From NCBI GenBank assembly GCA_029262315.1, contig JAJCZP010000115.1:1-51388 (forward strand): DNA of 51,388 nucleotides, written 5' to 3'. The stretch is from Deltaproteobacteria bacterium. GTDB lineage: Bacteria; Desulfobacterota; Binatia; UTPRO1. Below, in pieces: positions 1 to 8,922 of this stretch (position 1 is its first letter; every line of letters begins with the position of its first letter). Under the pieces are notes generated by a model. The model was given only the letters and a program-made list of their open reading frames with translations. It made no database searches and was not told where the DNA came from. A program made the position numbers and the translations under genes.

Positions 1-61
1 GATGTCGTTCATGAAGTGGTAGCTGGGATCGTCCGGCGTCTCGACACGATTCTGGTTGTGG
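1..61. repeat. Terminal direct repeat, left copy (identical to 51328-51388)
   Basis: Bases 1-61 are identical to 51328-51388 in the same orientation. The repeat lies inside the sulfatase coding sequence, and overlapping the two copies keeps the frame. This is what a de Bruijn-graph contig that closes on itself looks like. It does not by itself prove a physical circle. Confidence 0.97.
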
Positions 62-705
62 TACACGGCCGGCGCCCACTGGTTGGTCTCCCCGCCCAGG
101 AATCCATAGAACTCGTCGAAGCCCTGGTAGTTCGGCCAGCGCGTGAAGGGACCGGACGGACTGATCTCCCAGACCGCGGTCTCATGCCACTTACCGTACG
201 CTGCCGTGCTGTAGCCGTTCTGGCGCAGCATCTCGCCGATGCCGGCCACGTCGTTCGGCAGCATGCCGGTCGCACCGGGAAACGAGGTCGCGACCTCGGC
301 GATCTTCGCCTGGTTGGCGGAGTGGTGATTGCGCCCGGTCTTGAGGGCCTGCCGCGTCGGCGAGCACAGCGCGGTCGTATGGAACTGATTGTACATCAGG
401 CCCTGACTGGCCAGCTTGTCGATGTGGGGCGTCTCGATCACACCGCCGAAGGTGCTGGTGCCACCGAAACCGAGGTCGTCGAGCAGCACGATCACCACGT
501 TCGGCGCGTCTTTAGGCGCCTTGACCTCGAATACCGGCGGCGCCTTGGCATCGCGCGCATCGAGCGTGGTGATCGGCGGATACCAGGGCCCCTTGACGGG
601 CAGGCTGGTGCGATCGAGTTGTGCCTCCTGGGCAAGACCGACGGCCGCACCCAGGCCTACCATCACAAGCGTGAGCGCAGCGGTGCAAAAAGCTTTTGTC
701 GTCAT
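1..705 (-). CDS. Arylsulfatase, N-terminal part (continues across the contig ends)
   Basis: Sulfatase-family hydrolase of sulfate esters, predicted periplasmic. The reading frame starts at ATG 705 with a good ribosome site (AGGAGA) about 6-7 nt upstream and runs off base 1 without a stop. Residues 1-26 look like a signal peptide ending near GLAQEA. An Asp pair at residues 76-77 (LLDDLG) matches the metal site. C114 in [13 protein letters not shown] fits the CxPxR formylglycine signature followed by TGR. The frame continues exactly into the fragment at 49675-51388 when the 61-bp identical ends are overlapped, giving 785 residues in total. It lies 121 nt downstream of the amidohydrolase stop-to-start boundary on the same strand, as the last gene of the regulator/porin/amidohydrolase group. 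The natural substrate cannot be read from the sequence. Family assignment is secure. Confidence 0.93.
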   Translation of the reverse strand, partial: MTTKAFCTAALTLVMVGLGAAVGLAQEAQLDRTSLPVKGPWYPPITTLDARDAKAPPVFEVKAPKDAPNVVIVLLDDLGFGGTSTFGGVIETPHIDKLASQGLMYNQFHTTALCSPTRQALKTGRNHHSANQAKIAEVATSFPGATGMLPNDVAGIGEMLRQNGYSTAAYGKWHETAVWEISPSGPFTRWPNYQGFDEFYGFLGGETNQWAPAVYHNQNRVETPDDPSYHFMNDI

Positions 706-826
706 CTTGGTTCTCCTTGTCGTGACCTTCATGATCGGCCGTACCTTTCACCACGACGAAGCTCGGCTGGTCCGCACGCCGGTCGACGTGCGTTGGGCAG
801 CCCGTCGTCTTCGTATCGTTCCAGCA

Positions 827-2401
827 TCACTCTGCGGGGAGGCGGATCGCCTGTCCGGGATAGACGCCTTTCAGCACCTTGGAGTCTTTGACTACGACGG
901 TGCCGTTGACGATGACGTAGGGGATACCGGTCGCGGGTAGTCCCCCCTGATTGATGGTGGAATTGTCGCGGACCGTCTTCGGATCGAAGATCGTCAGGTC
1001 CGCGTCGGCTCCCACCTGCACACGTCCCTTCCGGGCCATCTGCGCGACACCGTTCTCCTCGAGGAACTTCGCCGGCAGGTAGCTCATCTTGCTGATGGCC
1101 GTCATGAGCGGCATCAGCTTCTTCTCGCGCGTGAGCCGGAGCACGATCGAATGCGTCCCTGCCGCCCGCGGATGCCCCTGCACATCCTCGTAGGCAAGAT
1201 CCCAGTCGAAGGCCATCTTGCCGGTCTTGCTGACGGTCATGGGAAAGGAGTCGCTGCCAACGCTCGAGGACGGATGTGCGAGGGCCGCAAGCAGATCCTT
1301 TTCGGTCGCGCCGTAGAACATCACCGACGTACCGGGATTACTCTTCACGAGGACCTCGTAGCGCGCCTTGGTCAGCGGCTTGAGCGTGGCGGTCTCGATG
1401 ATGTCCTTGTAGCCGCGGCCCATATTCGGACCGTAGTTGTCGGGCTTCAGATAGTCAGCACCAACGATGGTGGCACCGAAGTTGTACGGATAGATCTCCG
1501 CGATCACCGACAAGCCCTTGGCGCGTGCATCGTCCACCATCTGGAGCGCGTCCTGGCTCAAGCCGAGCGCCTGTTGGTGCATGTGCTGCAGCATGAGGCC
1601 GCCGCCGTACACGCCGACGCTGGCCAGCATCTCCTCGAAGCCCAGGATGCCAGTGGTGGGCGCCTCCTGGCTGGAGAACCGCCCGTGAAGAAAGGTCGCC
1701 CGCCCGTACTTGCCGGCAAGGCGCTGCCACGCGGTACTCTCGGCTGAGGTCACGCCCTTGGTCATGTAGCCGACGGGCGCACCGACCCCGAGTGCGCCCT
1801 GGGCGAGGCCTTCGTCGACCATCGCGTTGATCTTCTCGATCTGCGCGGCCGTTGGTACCGTCGCCGACCACTTCATGTCGATGAACGCATGCTCGTCCTT
1901 CGCAAAGATGTCGGTGGTGACGATGCCGCTCTTCGAGTCGTATTTCGAATTGAAGACCTTCTCGCGCGCGCCGATCGTGGAAACCGTCGCGCCGTAGTTC
2001 GTCTGCGAGCGGCCCTTCATGTAGTCGTAGAAGCGATCGACCGGGTAGGCGCCGACCTCCAAATCGAGCGGCGTCGTAACCCCGTCACGCAGCAGCAGCT
2101 TCTGGCCGAACGGGTGATCGACAATATGCACGTGGGTGTCGATGAAGCCCGGAGCGACGACGTGCCCGTGAGCGTCGATCGTCTCGTTCCCGTCGAGGTC
2201 GTCCTCCGAGATAGCGGCAATCGTACCGTTACGAACGCCGACGTTGCGCGTCGCGTCCAACCCGGTCTCCGGGTCCATCACCCGACCGCCACGAATGACG
2301 AGGTCGTACGGTTCGGCTGCTTGCAGCGGCGAAAATGGCCCTACAGCAAGCGTCACGACGCCGGCCATCGCCGCGACTAGGTTGGCAAGCCCCTTGTGCA
2401 T
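827..2401 (-). CDS. Secreted amidohydrolase, N-acyl-D-amino-acid deacylase-like
   Basis: A 524-residue metal-dependent amidohydrolase-superfamily enzyme. Residues 1-29 form a signal peptide (ending PLQAAE), so a periplasmic site is likely. The N-terminal beta-sandwich strand YDLVIRGGRVMDPETG is followed by GFIDTHVH at 85-92, whose H90 and H92 are the HxH metal ligands. The C-terminus has the family's closing segment (GADADLTIFDPKTVRDNST, then a GIPYVIVNGTVVV strand). N-acyl-D-amino-acid deacylases of this family run 480-550 residues, which fits. It sits between the OprB porin gene (86 nt upstream) and the sulfatase on the same strand, so co-transcription is likely. The substrate is unknown. 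D-aminoacylase and dihydroorotase-like labels are both possible, and only the superfamily is certain. Confidence 0.88.
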   Translation of the reverse strand: MHKGLANLVAAMAGVVTLAVGPFSPLQAAEPYDLVIRGGRVMDPETGLDATRNVGVRNGTIAAISEDDLDGNETIDAHGHVVAPGFIDTHVHIVDHPFGQKLLLRDGVTTPLDLEVGAYPVDRFYDYMKGRSQTNYGATVSTIGAREKVFNSKYDSKSGIVTTDIFAKDEHAFIDMKWSATVPTAAQIEKINAMVDEGLAQGALGVGAPVGYMTKGVTSAESTAWQRLAGKYGRATFLHGRFSSQEAPTTGILGFEEMLASVGVYGGGLMLQHMHQQALGLSQDALQMVDDARAKGLSVIAEIYPYNFGATIVGADYLKPDNYGPNMGRGYKDIIETATLKPLTKARYEVLVKSNPGTSVMFYGATEKDLLAALAHPSSSVGSDSFPMTVSKTGKMAFDWDLAYEDVQGHPRAAGTHSIVLRLTREKKLMPLMTAISKMSYLPAKFLEENGVAQMARKGRVQVGADADLTIFDPKTVRDNSTINQGGLPATGIPYVIVNGTVVVKDSKVLKGVYPGQAIRLPAE

Positions 2402-2487
2402 CGTACCTCCCCTTGACCGTGACGCTCTCGGCCGGAGCCCCTATGCGGACACGCCGGCCGGCCTGCTACTGCCGCAGCAGAGGCACG

Positions 2488-3867
2488 CTAGAAATAGAGT
2501 TGCATCCGCATCGCGAGGATCACCGAGTCGTCGACACCGGGAAGCCCCGATTCGACATATTGCAGATCCGGACTCACCTGCAGCCACGGCGTGATCGCGA
2601 CGTTGTAGAACACCTCCATGCCCCACTCCGTCCCGAGCGCTCCGCCGAGCAGCGGCTGGTCGTCGAGGTCGCTCGACTCGATCATCGAGAAGAACCCGAG
2701 CCCGTAGCGATCGAGCGGCCGATCAGGGATGACCCCGCGACCGCCTATGCCGCCGCTCACGAAGATGTTCCAGGGGTTCCGATCCTCCGGCGTGTAGCCG
2801 AACCGGAAGAACAGCCCGACGCCCTCCGGCTCGATATCGAACGCGGTCGTGTGCGCCTTGCTGCCCGAGGCACCGTCGGGCATGTACAGATACTGATCGA
2901 AGTTGATCGTGACCGCCCAGTTGTCGCCCTTGCTCGCTACGTCCAACCCACGAATGAGCTCCGGCACCAGATGCGGATTGTCGAGATCCGCGGTGTCCTT
3001 CGTACTGTAAATGAATACCTGGTGCGCCGACCCCGAGCGCCCGAGGATCTCCCAGGTGGCGGTGGCCTGGTATCCCGTGCTGATCTCGTTGAAGAGCCCC
3101 CCGACCGAGCCGTAGGCGCCGGGCTGATCGTCGGCGTCCGCCACGAACGGCAGCACGCCGAAGCTCGGGTGCGGCTGGATCTGCGCGCCGACGACGTGGC
3201 TCGAGACGAGCGGTACGAAGTACCCGAGGAGCGTGTTCACCCGCATCGAGGTATTCAGAAACTGCGTCTGCTCACTGCTCGCAAAGCGGGTCGTATCGGC
3301 AAGCCCGGCGAGATCCATGCGGCCAACCACGGCCACGAGCCACTCGCTCAGCCCCTGCCAGAGGTAATACTCCGAGAGATAGGTGACGTTCTCATTGCCC
3401 GGCACGGGGAGAATGGAGACGTGACTCACCGGCGACACGACGCCGGCATCGGCAAGCACGTTGTCGCCGTAGCTCGTCTGCGCGTGGACGACCAGCAGTC
3501 CACCGGGCCAGAGGCCGAGCCGGCCACTGTCGAGCGAGAGCGTGTAGTCGACGAGGCCGTCGTACTGCCACCCCGTGTCCTTGCCGCCCGACACGACGCC
3601 CTGCGCCACCTGCGTCATCGCGAGATCGAGGGCAATCCCCTGCTCGTACAACTCCTGCCGTCGCCCGGCGAGATCCCCGAGGAGTGTCGTTCGACGCCAA
3701 AGATCACCCCGATAGTCCGAGACGGGGGTCAGCACCGGCGCAATCGTCATGAGTGACAGCTTGCCAGCGGGCGCGGGCTCCTCCTCGGCCGCGTGCGCGT
3801 GAGAAGAGCAAAGCACCGCAATCAGCAGCAGCGGCAACCAACGCATCTGACCTCTCATGGATCTCAT
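2488..3867 (-). CDS. OprB-like carbohydrate-selective outer-membrane porin
   Basis: Outer-membrane beta-barrel of 459 residues. The frame is open further upstream, but ATG 3867 is preferred because AGGAGA lies 5 nt before it and it gives a clean signal peptide (MRSMRGQMRWLPLLLIAVLC, cleavage after HAHA). The mature protein has alternating hydrophobic strands, a WQYDGLVDYTLSLDSGRLGL segment typical of the OprB amino half, and a terminal aromatic (MRMQLYF) expected for barrel insertion. OprB proteins pass sugars or other small solutes. Here it presumably brings the substrate of the neighbouring secreted amidohydrolase and sulfatase into the periplasm (inference). Family assignment is good and solute specificity is unknown. 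Confidence 0.85.
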   Translation of the reverse strand: MRSMRGQMRWLPLLLIAVLCSSHAHAAEEEPAPAGKLSLMTIAPVLTPVSDYRGDLWRRTTLLGDLAGRRQELYEQGIALDLAMTQVAQGVVSGGKDTGWQYDGLVDYTLSLDSGRLGLWPGGLLVVHAQTSYGDNVLADAGVVSPVSHVSILPVPGNENVTYLSEYYLWQGLSEWLVAVVGRMDLAGLADTTRFASSEQTQFLNTSMRVNTLLGYFVPLVSSHVVGAQIQPHPSFGVLPFVADADDQPGAYGSVGGLFNEISTGYQATATWEILGRSGSAHQVFIYSTKDTADLDNPHLVPELIRGLDVASKGDNWAVTINFDQYLYMPDGASGSKAHTTAFDIEPEGVGLFFRFGYTPEDRNPWNIFVSGGIGGRGVIPDRPLDRYGLGFFSMIESSDLDDQPLLGGALGTEWGMEVFYNVAITPWLQVSPDLQYVESGLPGVDDSVILAMRMQLYF

Positions 3868-3943
3868 CGGACTCTCCTCTGCGTGCTCTCCGCCGTACGG
3901 CCGGTGGCGGTCGGTGTGTCGTGCCGCCACACAGGTCCTATGC

Positions 3944-4885
3944 CTACGTTTGCCACCACGCGTTGACGAGGCTGGTGATGGGGTTCGCGACGACCGGCGT
4001 CACCGAAAACTTGAGGAGCCAGTCGGGCCCGAAGTCGTCGGGTGTCACCACGTACTTCTCGAGCTGCAGCTGGAACTTGATGTGCATCCCGCCGATTGCC
4101 GCCGTCTTGGCCATGCCGACTCCGACGGGCACGGTCCACGCGTTCCCGCCCTTCGCCTTCCAGTCGTAGCTCAGCGTCGGCCCGGCCGCGATCTGCCACC
4201 CGTTACCCAGACCGTACGCGTAGAAGTATTGCGCCGCCGTCACACTGTGGAACGAATCATTCGATCCGGCGAAGTTCCATTGATGGTTGACCAGAGCGCC
4301 CACGATCCCCCAGGGTCGCGTGATACCGCCGAACAGTTCCGGTCCGAGTCGCCACTGGTTGCCGCCGATGGCGTCGCTTGTCGCGGAAGGAAGCGTTCCA
4401 GCCATGCCAAGTCCCCAGAGTAAGCCCCGGCCTTCTCCCGTCTTCTCGTTCCCCGCATAAACCAGATCGAACGAGATGTCGCCGAGCTCGAATCCCGACC
4501 CGTCGAAATCACCCTCGTCCGCGTCGAATACGGGGCTGTCGAAATGGATTGGCGCGAGTGGCCGAAAGATGATCCGCTGCCCGGTGTCGCCGACCGAGAA
4601 CGGCAGCACCGGCTGAAAGCTGTAGCTCCACCCCTCCTGGTCGTTGCCGTTCGGCAGGTCGCCCTTGAACGTTTGGTACTCGAAGTTGTTAGTGAGGCTG
4701 CTGAGTGAGCCCGCAGGATTCGACAGCTCCTTGGCGACCGCGTCCGCGTTCGGCGGCGTGTCTTCCGCACATGCAGGGCGCGACACGAGGCCGCCGAGCA
4801 CGAACCCGAGGATGAGCATCCCAGCCGCACATCGCGCTCTTGGTGCGGCGTCGCCCGACGTTGTGATCCCCCATTCGATGCTCAT
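3944..4885 (-). CDS. Outer-membrane beta-barrel-like protein (Phenol_MetA_deg/transporter-like)
   Basis: 313 residues with a hydrophobic export segment around residues 20-40 (GMLILGFVLGGLVSRPACAE), followed by a Gly- and aromatic-rich region of short amphipathic strands. Segments such as SYSFQPVLPFSVGD, ELGDISFDLVYAG and GLGNGWQIAAGPTLSYDW resemble the uncharacterised 'transporter' or phenol MetA pathway barrel family. The start ATG at 4885 has a GGGGAG site 5-6 nt upstream and overlaps the stop of the small upstream gene in an ATGA arrangement (4882-4885), so the two are translationally coupled. It lies between the small regulator-linked protein and the OprB porin. It is probably a second outer-membrane channel, though a non-transport barrel cannot be excluded. 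Confidence 0.7.
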   Translation of the reverse strand: MSIEWGITTSGDAAPRARCAAGMLILGFVLGGLVSRPACAEDTPPNADAVAKELSNPAGSLSSLTNNFEYQTFKGDLPNGNDQEGWSYSFQPVLPFSVGDTGQRIIFRPLAPIHFDSPVFDADEGDFDGSGFELGDISFDLVYAGNEKTGEGRGLLWGLGMAGTLPSATSDAIGGNQWRLGPELFGGITRPWGIVGALVNHQWNFAGSNDSFHSVTAAQYFYAYGLGNGWQIAAGPTLSYDWKAKGGNAWTVPVGVGMAKTAAIGGMHIKFQLQLEKYVVTPDDFGPDWLLKFSVTPVVANPITSLVNAWWQT

Positions 4886-5184
4886 GACGTCTCCCCTTCA
4901 TCGTTGCAGTCCACGTGCTCCAGAAGCTCCACCGAGACGAGCGGGAAATGTAGGTCGTGCAGCGTGCTCAGGACACCGAAAAGCTCCGCCTGGTCGGAGA
5001 CACGCCCCTCGACGCAAGTGACGCCGAGGTCGTTCCCCGCATCGCCGGACACGATCCGCATGTGACCCATCCTCTGGTCCCACGAGTTGTCGAGCCGCCC
5101 TTGCACCCGCACGCGATAGTACGCTGGAGCGGCGAACAGCGATCCTCCCGCTTTCGATGTCCCTATGTGCCTCGAACCCGGCAT
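4882..5184 (-). CDS. Small protein linked to the MalT-like regulator (YYRVRVQG family)
   Basis: A 100-residue protein with the pattern YYRVRVQGRLDNSWDQRMG, a central GDAGNDLGVTCVEGRVSDQAELFGVL stretch given here only in outline, and a closing LHDLHFPLVSVELLE. This kind of small alpha/beta protein is often found next to MalT-like LuxR regulators in high-GC bacteria (recall, not a search result). ATG 5184 is chosen because AAGGGG lies just upstream. An earlier in-frame ATG at 5235 would add 17 very basic residues with no ribosome site. Its TGA overlaps the ATG of the next gene. The function is unknown. A sensory or binding role for the regulator is only a guess. Confidence 0.72.
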   Translation of the reverse strand: MPGSRHIGTSKAGGSLFAAPAYYRVRVQGRLDNSWDQRMGHMRIVSGDAGNDLGVTCVEGRVSDQAELFGVLSTLHDLHFPLVSVELLEHVDCNDEGETS

Positions 5185-5352
5185 TGCCCCTTGCCTCGCT
5201 CGCCCCCGACGCCGCCGTCGGAAGCCACAAGCCATGCGCTAGAGATAGCGCACGCGGGGCAGTAGCCGCCTCACCCGGATTGGGGGAAAAAAGGGGGAGC
5301 GCCGCCCGCACACATCTCGCGGCGGCGAGCCACGGGAGTCCGACGGTCCGAC

Positions 5353-8031
5353 CTAGTGATAGTGCAGTAGCCCGAGTGCGCGCGCTCGCGACACCGCGTC
5401 GCGCCGGTTCCCCACTCCAAGCTTCTGGTAGAGGCCTTTCAGGTGGGACTTGACCGTTGCCGGCGAGATAACCAAACGCGCCGCGACCTCTTTGTCTCGA
5501 AAGCGCTCCGATATCAGCTCGAGTACGTCTTGCTCCCGGTTGGTGAGCGGCTCGGCCATCGATTCGGTTCGCGGCAGGGGCGTCGCGGTCTTCCGAAACT
5601 CCTCCAGGATCCGGCGACGGTGGAGATCCACGCCGACCGCGCTCGGCATTCGTCGCAGCAGCTGCTCCATTGGCGGACCGAGGTCGAGGAACGGCCGAAT
5701 GGCGCCCCCCGGGGCCGTGAGACTGACGGCCCCTCTGATGGCAGCGCACACTTCCGCATCGTCGCCCATCGCCTCCGCTACGAGCGCCCGCAACGCGAGT
5801 ACGTCACCGAGCCGTCGTCGATCATGGCTGGCCTCGAATTCCGACCGGAGTCCGTCGAGGATGACTGCCGCCTCACGTCTACCTGCAGCCGTAGCCTGCG
5901 CGAGCCGGATCTTGGCGAGGGTCATCTGCGGTAGATAGAAATACGGCACCGTCAGATAGCGATCCGGGTCGAAGCCACGCGCCCATGCGACCGCTTCGGC
6001 GATGCGCCCCCGCCTGAGCGCGATCTCCGCGGCAAACGCGCGCGCGTCCTCGACAACCGCCGGCACGCCCCATTCCAGAGCGTGCTCGCGTACCAGCTCG
6101 ACGAGCCGGCTCGCCTCGTCGCCGTTGCCTCGCACCTCATGGATGAGGGCCAACGCGAAGGCGCAGTTGGCGAACCATGTCTTGCGTGCGAGGACGCGAT
6201 CACGCACCACGGCCTCGAGGTACGGGATCGCAGCGTCGGGCTCTTGGCGCAGATAGTGCGCCCATCCGAGGAAGCTACGGGCGAACACCGTCGACTCCGG
6301 AAGATCGTGCTCCGTGCCGAGCGCCAGCAGACGCCTCGCCACCGGAAGCACATCGGACAACGTCCCCTCCCGGAAATGGACCAGGGAGAATCCCGTCATC
6401 AGTCTCGCGTCGAAGACCGCGTCACCGACCTGAGCGCGCTCCACCTCCTTCGACATGAACTCGAGGCTGCGTGCGGGCTGCCCGGACGCTTGATACGCCC
6501 ACCCGACAGCCGCGACCGCGTACCCACGAAGCGCGGACGCCTCTGCACTCAATTGCTCCATCGCGCGTGTCCCACGGGCGATGACCTCGGACGCATCACC
6601 GCGAAGATAGGCATCGAGGCAATGATACGCGTCGATCTCGCCCCAGACCGCACTGGACTCGGGCGTCTCGTCACGCCCGGGAGCCTGCGCCTCAGCGCGC
6701 GTGATCAGCTCGCGCCCCTCATCGAGCCTGTGGAAGTAGGAGCTCGCCCAGGCGCGCGAGCTCAGCAACACCGCGTTCGTCTCGACCTCCTCGGAGGGCA
6801 ACGCGTCGATCCAGCGAATCAGCACGTGCCAGGTCTCGCGATTCATCGGCTCGTGACGGTTCCGCACGACGAGATCGGCCGCGAACCCAGGATCGTCCGC
6901 TGCCGTCGCGTGGTGCATTGCCTCCTCGATGGCACCGTGGTCCGCAAACCATCTGCTGGCACGCGCGTGCAGCGTCGCCAGCTCGCCGGGATCTCGGTTC
7001 TTCGTGAGCTCGGTCTGCAACAAGCCCTGAAACAGGTGATGGTATCGATTCCACTGGCCGTACGTATCGAGGGCGATCGTGAACAGTCCCCCCTCTTCGA
7101 GCGTACGCAAAAAAGACTCGCCGTCGAGACCGTTGCAAGGGGGACCAGCGTCTCCGTAGTGTATCGCCTCACACAAGGGCGCGCAGAACCGATCGAGCAG
7201 CGAAAGGCTCAGCATCCAGTTGCGGACCTCCGCCGACTGCCTGGCGAGCACCTCGTGCAAGAGATACTCGCGCACCGCCGGCAGGCCACCGTGCAGGCCC
7301 GTGAGAAAGGCGATAGAGTCCTCGGTCGGGCTTAGCGCGAGACACGCGAGCCGAAGACCGACGATCCAGCCCTCGAACTCGCGCTCGAGGTTGTCGAGCA
7401 CCTCGTCCCCGACTGACAATCCGGCCGTCTCGTCGAGGAGACGAGCCGTCTCGGATCGAGAGAAGCGCAAATCCTTAGCCCGGACCTCGCGGACCTCACC
7501 ATGCGCCCGGAGGGTCGCCAAGGGCAGCGGCGGGTCGCGGCGAGTCACGATGACGAGATGAGTCAACGGCGGCATCCGGCGCAGCAGCTCGCCGAGCAAC
7601 TCGTGGATCTCCGGATCGCGGATCCTCTGGTAGTCGTCGAGTACGAGCACGAAGGGCGTCGTGACCGCATCAAGGTCTTCCGCGAGACTCGCGGCAAGCA
7701 CGTCGGGGCGCACCGGAGTCGGCGCCTTCAGCAGATCGAGGGTCCGCGACCCGAGATCGGGAAACCGGGTTCGAAACGCTTCGACGACGTAGCGCAGGAA
7801 GACGTCGATCGCGCTATCGGTCGGGTCCAACGAGAGCCACGCATGCGCCTCTGCTCGCGACTCCAACCACTGCGCAACCACCGTGGTCTTGCCGTACCCC
7901 GCAGGGGCGGACACGAGCGTGAGCGAGCCATCCAACGGTCCGTCCAACAACTGGCCCGCCCGCAAGCGCGGCACCAGCACCCCGGTAGTCCTCGGGCGAT
8001 GCAACTTCGTACGCAGGAGCGCGGTCACCAT
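5353..8031 (-). CDS. MalT-like ATP-dependent LuxR-family transcriptional regulator
   Basis: An 892-residue signal-transduction ATPase with a C-terminal LuxR helix-turn-helix. From ATG 8031 the protein begins MVTALLRTKLHRPRTTG, the usual opening of this family. An upstream in-frame ATG (8112) would add 27 atypical residues. A Walker A SAPAGYGKTT (near residue 40) and Walker B FVLVLDDYQ lie in the N-terminal NTPase module. A long alpha-helical TPR-like middle follows. The last about 65 residues (LTNREQDVLELISERFRDKE, then ATVKSHLKGLYQKLGVGNR) are the GerE/LuxR DNA-binding domain. MalT-type regulators bind an inducer and ATP, oligomerise and activate nearby operons. The likely target is the downstream porin/amidohydrolase/sulfatase group (inference). 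Divergent from the respiratory operon. Confidence 0.93.
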   Translation of the reverse strand: MVTALLRTKLHRPRTTGVLVPRLRAGQLLDGPLDGSLTLVSAPAGYGKTTVVAQWLESRAEAHAWLSLDPTDSAIDVFLRYVVEAFRTRFPDLGSRTLDLLKAPTPVRPDVLAASLAEDLDAVTTPFVLVLDDYQRIRDPEIHELLGELLRRMPPLTHLVIVTRRDPPLPLATLRAHGEVREVRAKDLRFSRSETARLLDETAGLSVGDEVLDNLEREFEGWIVGLRLACLALSPTEDSIAFLTGLHGGLPAVREYLLHEVLARQSAEVRNWMLSLSLLDRFCAPLCEAIHYGDAGPPCNGLDGESFLRTLEEGGLFTIALDTYGQWNRYHHLFQGLLQTELTKNRDPGELATLHARASRWFADHGAIEEAMHHATAADDPGFAADLVVRNRHEPMNRETWHVLIRWIDALPSEEVETNAVLLSSRAWASSYFHRLDEGRELITRAEAQAPGRDETPESSAVWGEIDAYHCLDAYLRGDASEVIARGTRAMEQLSAEASALRGYAVAAVGWAYQASGQPARSLEFMSKEVERAQVGDAVFDARLMTGFSLVHFREGTLSDVLPVARRLLALGTEHDLPESTVFARSFLGWAHYLRQEPDAAIPYLEAVVRDRVLARKTWFANCAFALALIHEVRGNGDEASRLVELVREHALEWGVPAVVEDARAFAAEIALRRGRIAEAVAWARGFDPDRYLTVPYFYLPQMTLAKIRLAQATAAGRREAAVILDGLRSEFEASHDRRRLGDVLALRALVAEAMGDDAEVCAAIRGAVSLTAPGGAIRPFLDLGPPMEQLLRRMPSAVGVDLHRRRILEEFRKTATPLPRTESMAEPLTNREQDVLELISERFRDKEVAARLVISPATVKSHLKGLYQKLGVGNRRDAVSRARALGLLHYH

Positions 8032-8122
8032 CTGATCCGGGAGTGTACCAGGGGCCGCGCGCAAATCGAGTCGAAGCGGATGAGCGGTGAGGCGACTCTC
8101 ACCCGACCGCACCGCCCAGCTG

Positions 8123-8215
8123 TAACGACAGAGGAGGAGACCAAATCCGAGGCAGGGTCCGATATCGAAACGTTACGTCAACCCGAACGGGGCGTTCATG
8201 CTGTCTATCATCCAC
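8123..8215 (+). repeat. Dispersed repeat, copy A
   Basis: First of three same-strand copies. The 45-nt core 8123-8167 is identical to 22834-22878 and 26124-26168. A further about 48 nt (to 8215) match with a few changes and a 1-nt gap. The core starts TAACGACAGAGGAGGAGACC. GTAACG at 8122-8127 can pair with CGTTAC at 8171-8176. The copy lies in the 243-nt divergent gap between the luxR start and actA, with its conserved start 152 nt before the actA GTG. No gene is broken here. Confidence 0.9.
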
Positions 8216-8226
8216 CCTGCTTCTCC

Positions 8227-8254
8227 TTGTGATCGTGGTTCTCGCAGATAGTAT
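8227..8254 (+). promoter_or_regulatory. Candidate promoter for the act-cox operon
   Basis: TTGTGA (8227-8232), 16 nt, then TAGTAT (8249-8254), a moderate sigma70-like match just after repeat copy A and about 20 nt before the GTG start of actA, whose ribosome site GGGGAGG is at 8264-8270. It is judged by eye only; vegetative promoters of this lineage are not well defined. Confidence 0.35.
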
Positions 8255-8274
8255 GCGCCCCACGGGGAGGGGTC

Positions 8275-8922
8275 GTGCCACAGGTTTTTCACCGTAGCGC
8301 CAACACCTTTTCAAAGGTGAGTATCTTCGGTGCGCTGTTTGCGCTGGCCGCGGTCGTCTACGGTCTTGCGCTCATCAACCGCTCTTCCTACGTCACCTGG
8401 GCGGGGGTGGCCCGGGAGCAGCCCGTGCCGTTCAGTCACCGCCACCATGCGGGAGAACTCGGGATCGACTGCCGGTACTGTCACACTACGGTCGAGCGCG
8501 TGGCCTCCGCGGGGGTGCCACCCACGGCGACCTGCATGAACTGCCATTCGCAGATCTGGCGGATGAGTCCCACGCTGGAGCCGGTGCGCGCGAGCTATCG
8601 CGACGGGACGTCCATTCCGTGGGTCCGCGTGCACGATCTTCCCGACTTCGTCTACTTCAACCACAGCATCCACGTGCACAAGGGTATCGGGTGCCAGAGT
8701 TGTCACGGCCGCATCGACGAGATGAACCTGGTATGGCAGGAATCGTCGCTCCAGATGGAGTGGTGCCTCGACTGTCATCGCAACCCCGAGCGCCATGTCC
8801 GTCCGCGCAAGGAGATCTTCAACATGGCGTGGAAAGCCGACGACCAGGCCGTGCTCGGGCCTGCGCTGATGCGGGAATACGAGATCGAGCGTCGGGTGGA
8901 TTGCAATGTCTGCCATCGATAG
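8275..8922 (+). CDS. actA: Alternative complex III subunit A, pentaheme cytochrome c
   Basis: A 215-residue multiheme cytochrome of alternative complex III (ACIII), which passes electrons from quinol to the oxidase. One N-terminal anchor helix (about residues 14-34) precedes five CxxCH haem motifs: CRYCH 66-70, CMNCH 87-91, CQSCH 140-144, CLDCH 164-168, CNVCH 210-214. Spare His residues (HRHH near 55-58, NHSIHVH near 129-135) can be distal ligands. The start is GTG 8275 with GGGGAGG spaced 4 nt upstream. It is the first gene of a long operon, and its last 17 nt overlap the start of actB. Pentaheme is usual for ActA. Confident. Confidence 0.95.
   Translation: MPQVFHRSANTFSKVSIFGALFALAAVVYGLALINRSSYVTWAGVAREQPVPFSHRHHAGELGIDCRYCHTTVERVASAGVPPTATCMNCHSQIWRMSPTLEPVRASYRDGTSIPWVRVHDLPDFVYFNHSIHVHKGIGCQSCHGRIDEMNLVWQESSLQMEWCLDCHRNPERHVRPRKEIFNMAWKADDQAVLGPALMREYEIERRVDCNVCHR

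Noticed and set aside
5353..8112. Regulator start at ATG 8112
   Set aside because: The 27 extra residues do not resemble the family, whereas ATG 8031 gives the usual MxxxLLRTKLHRPR opening.
8123..8176. Repeat as an integron attC site (TAAC ... GTTA layout, about 53 nt)
   Set aside because: The R'' and R' boxes do not fit RYYYAAC and GTTRRRY, no integrase gene is present, and copies are far apart rather than flanking single cassettes. The resemblance is noted but not enough.
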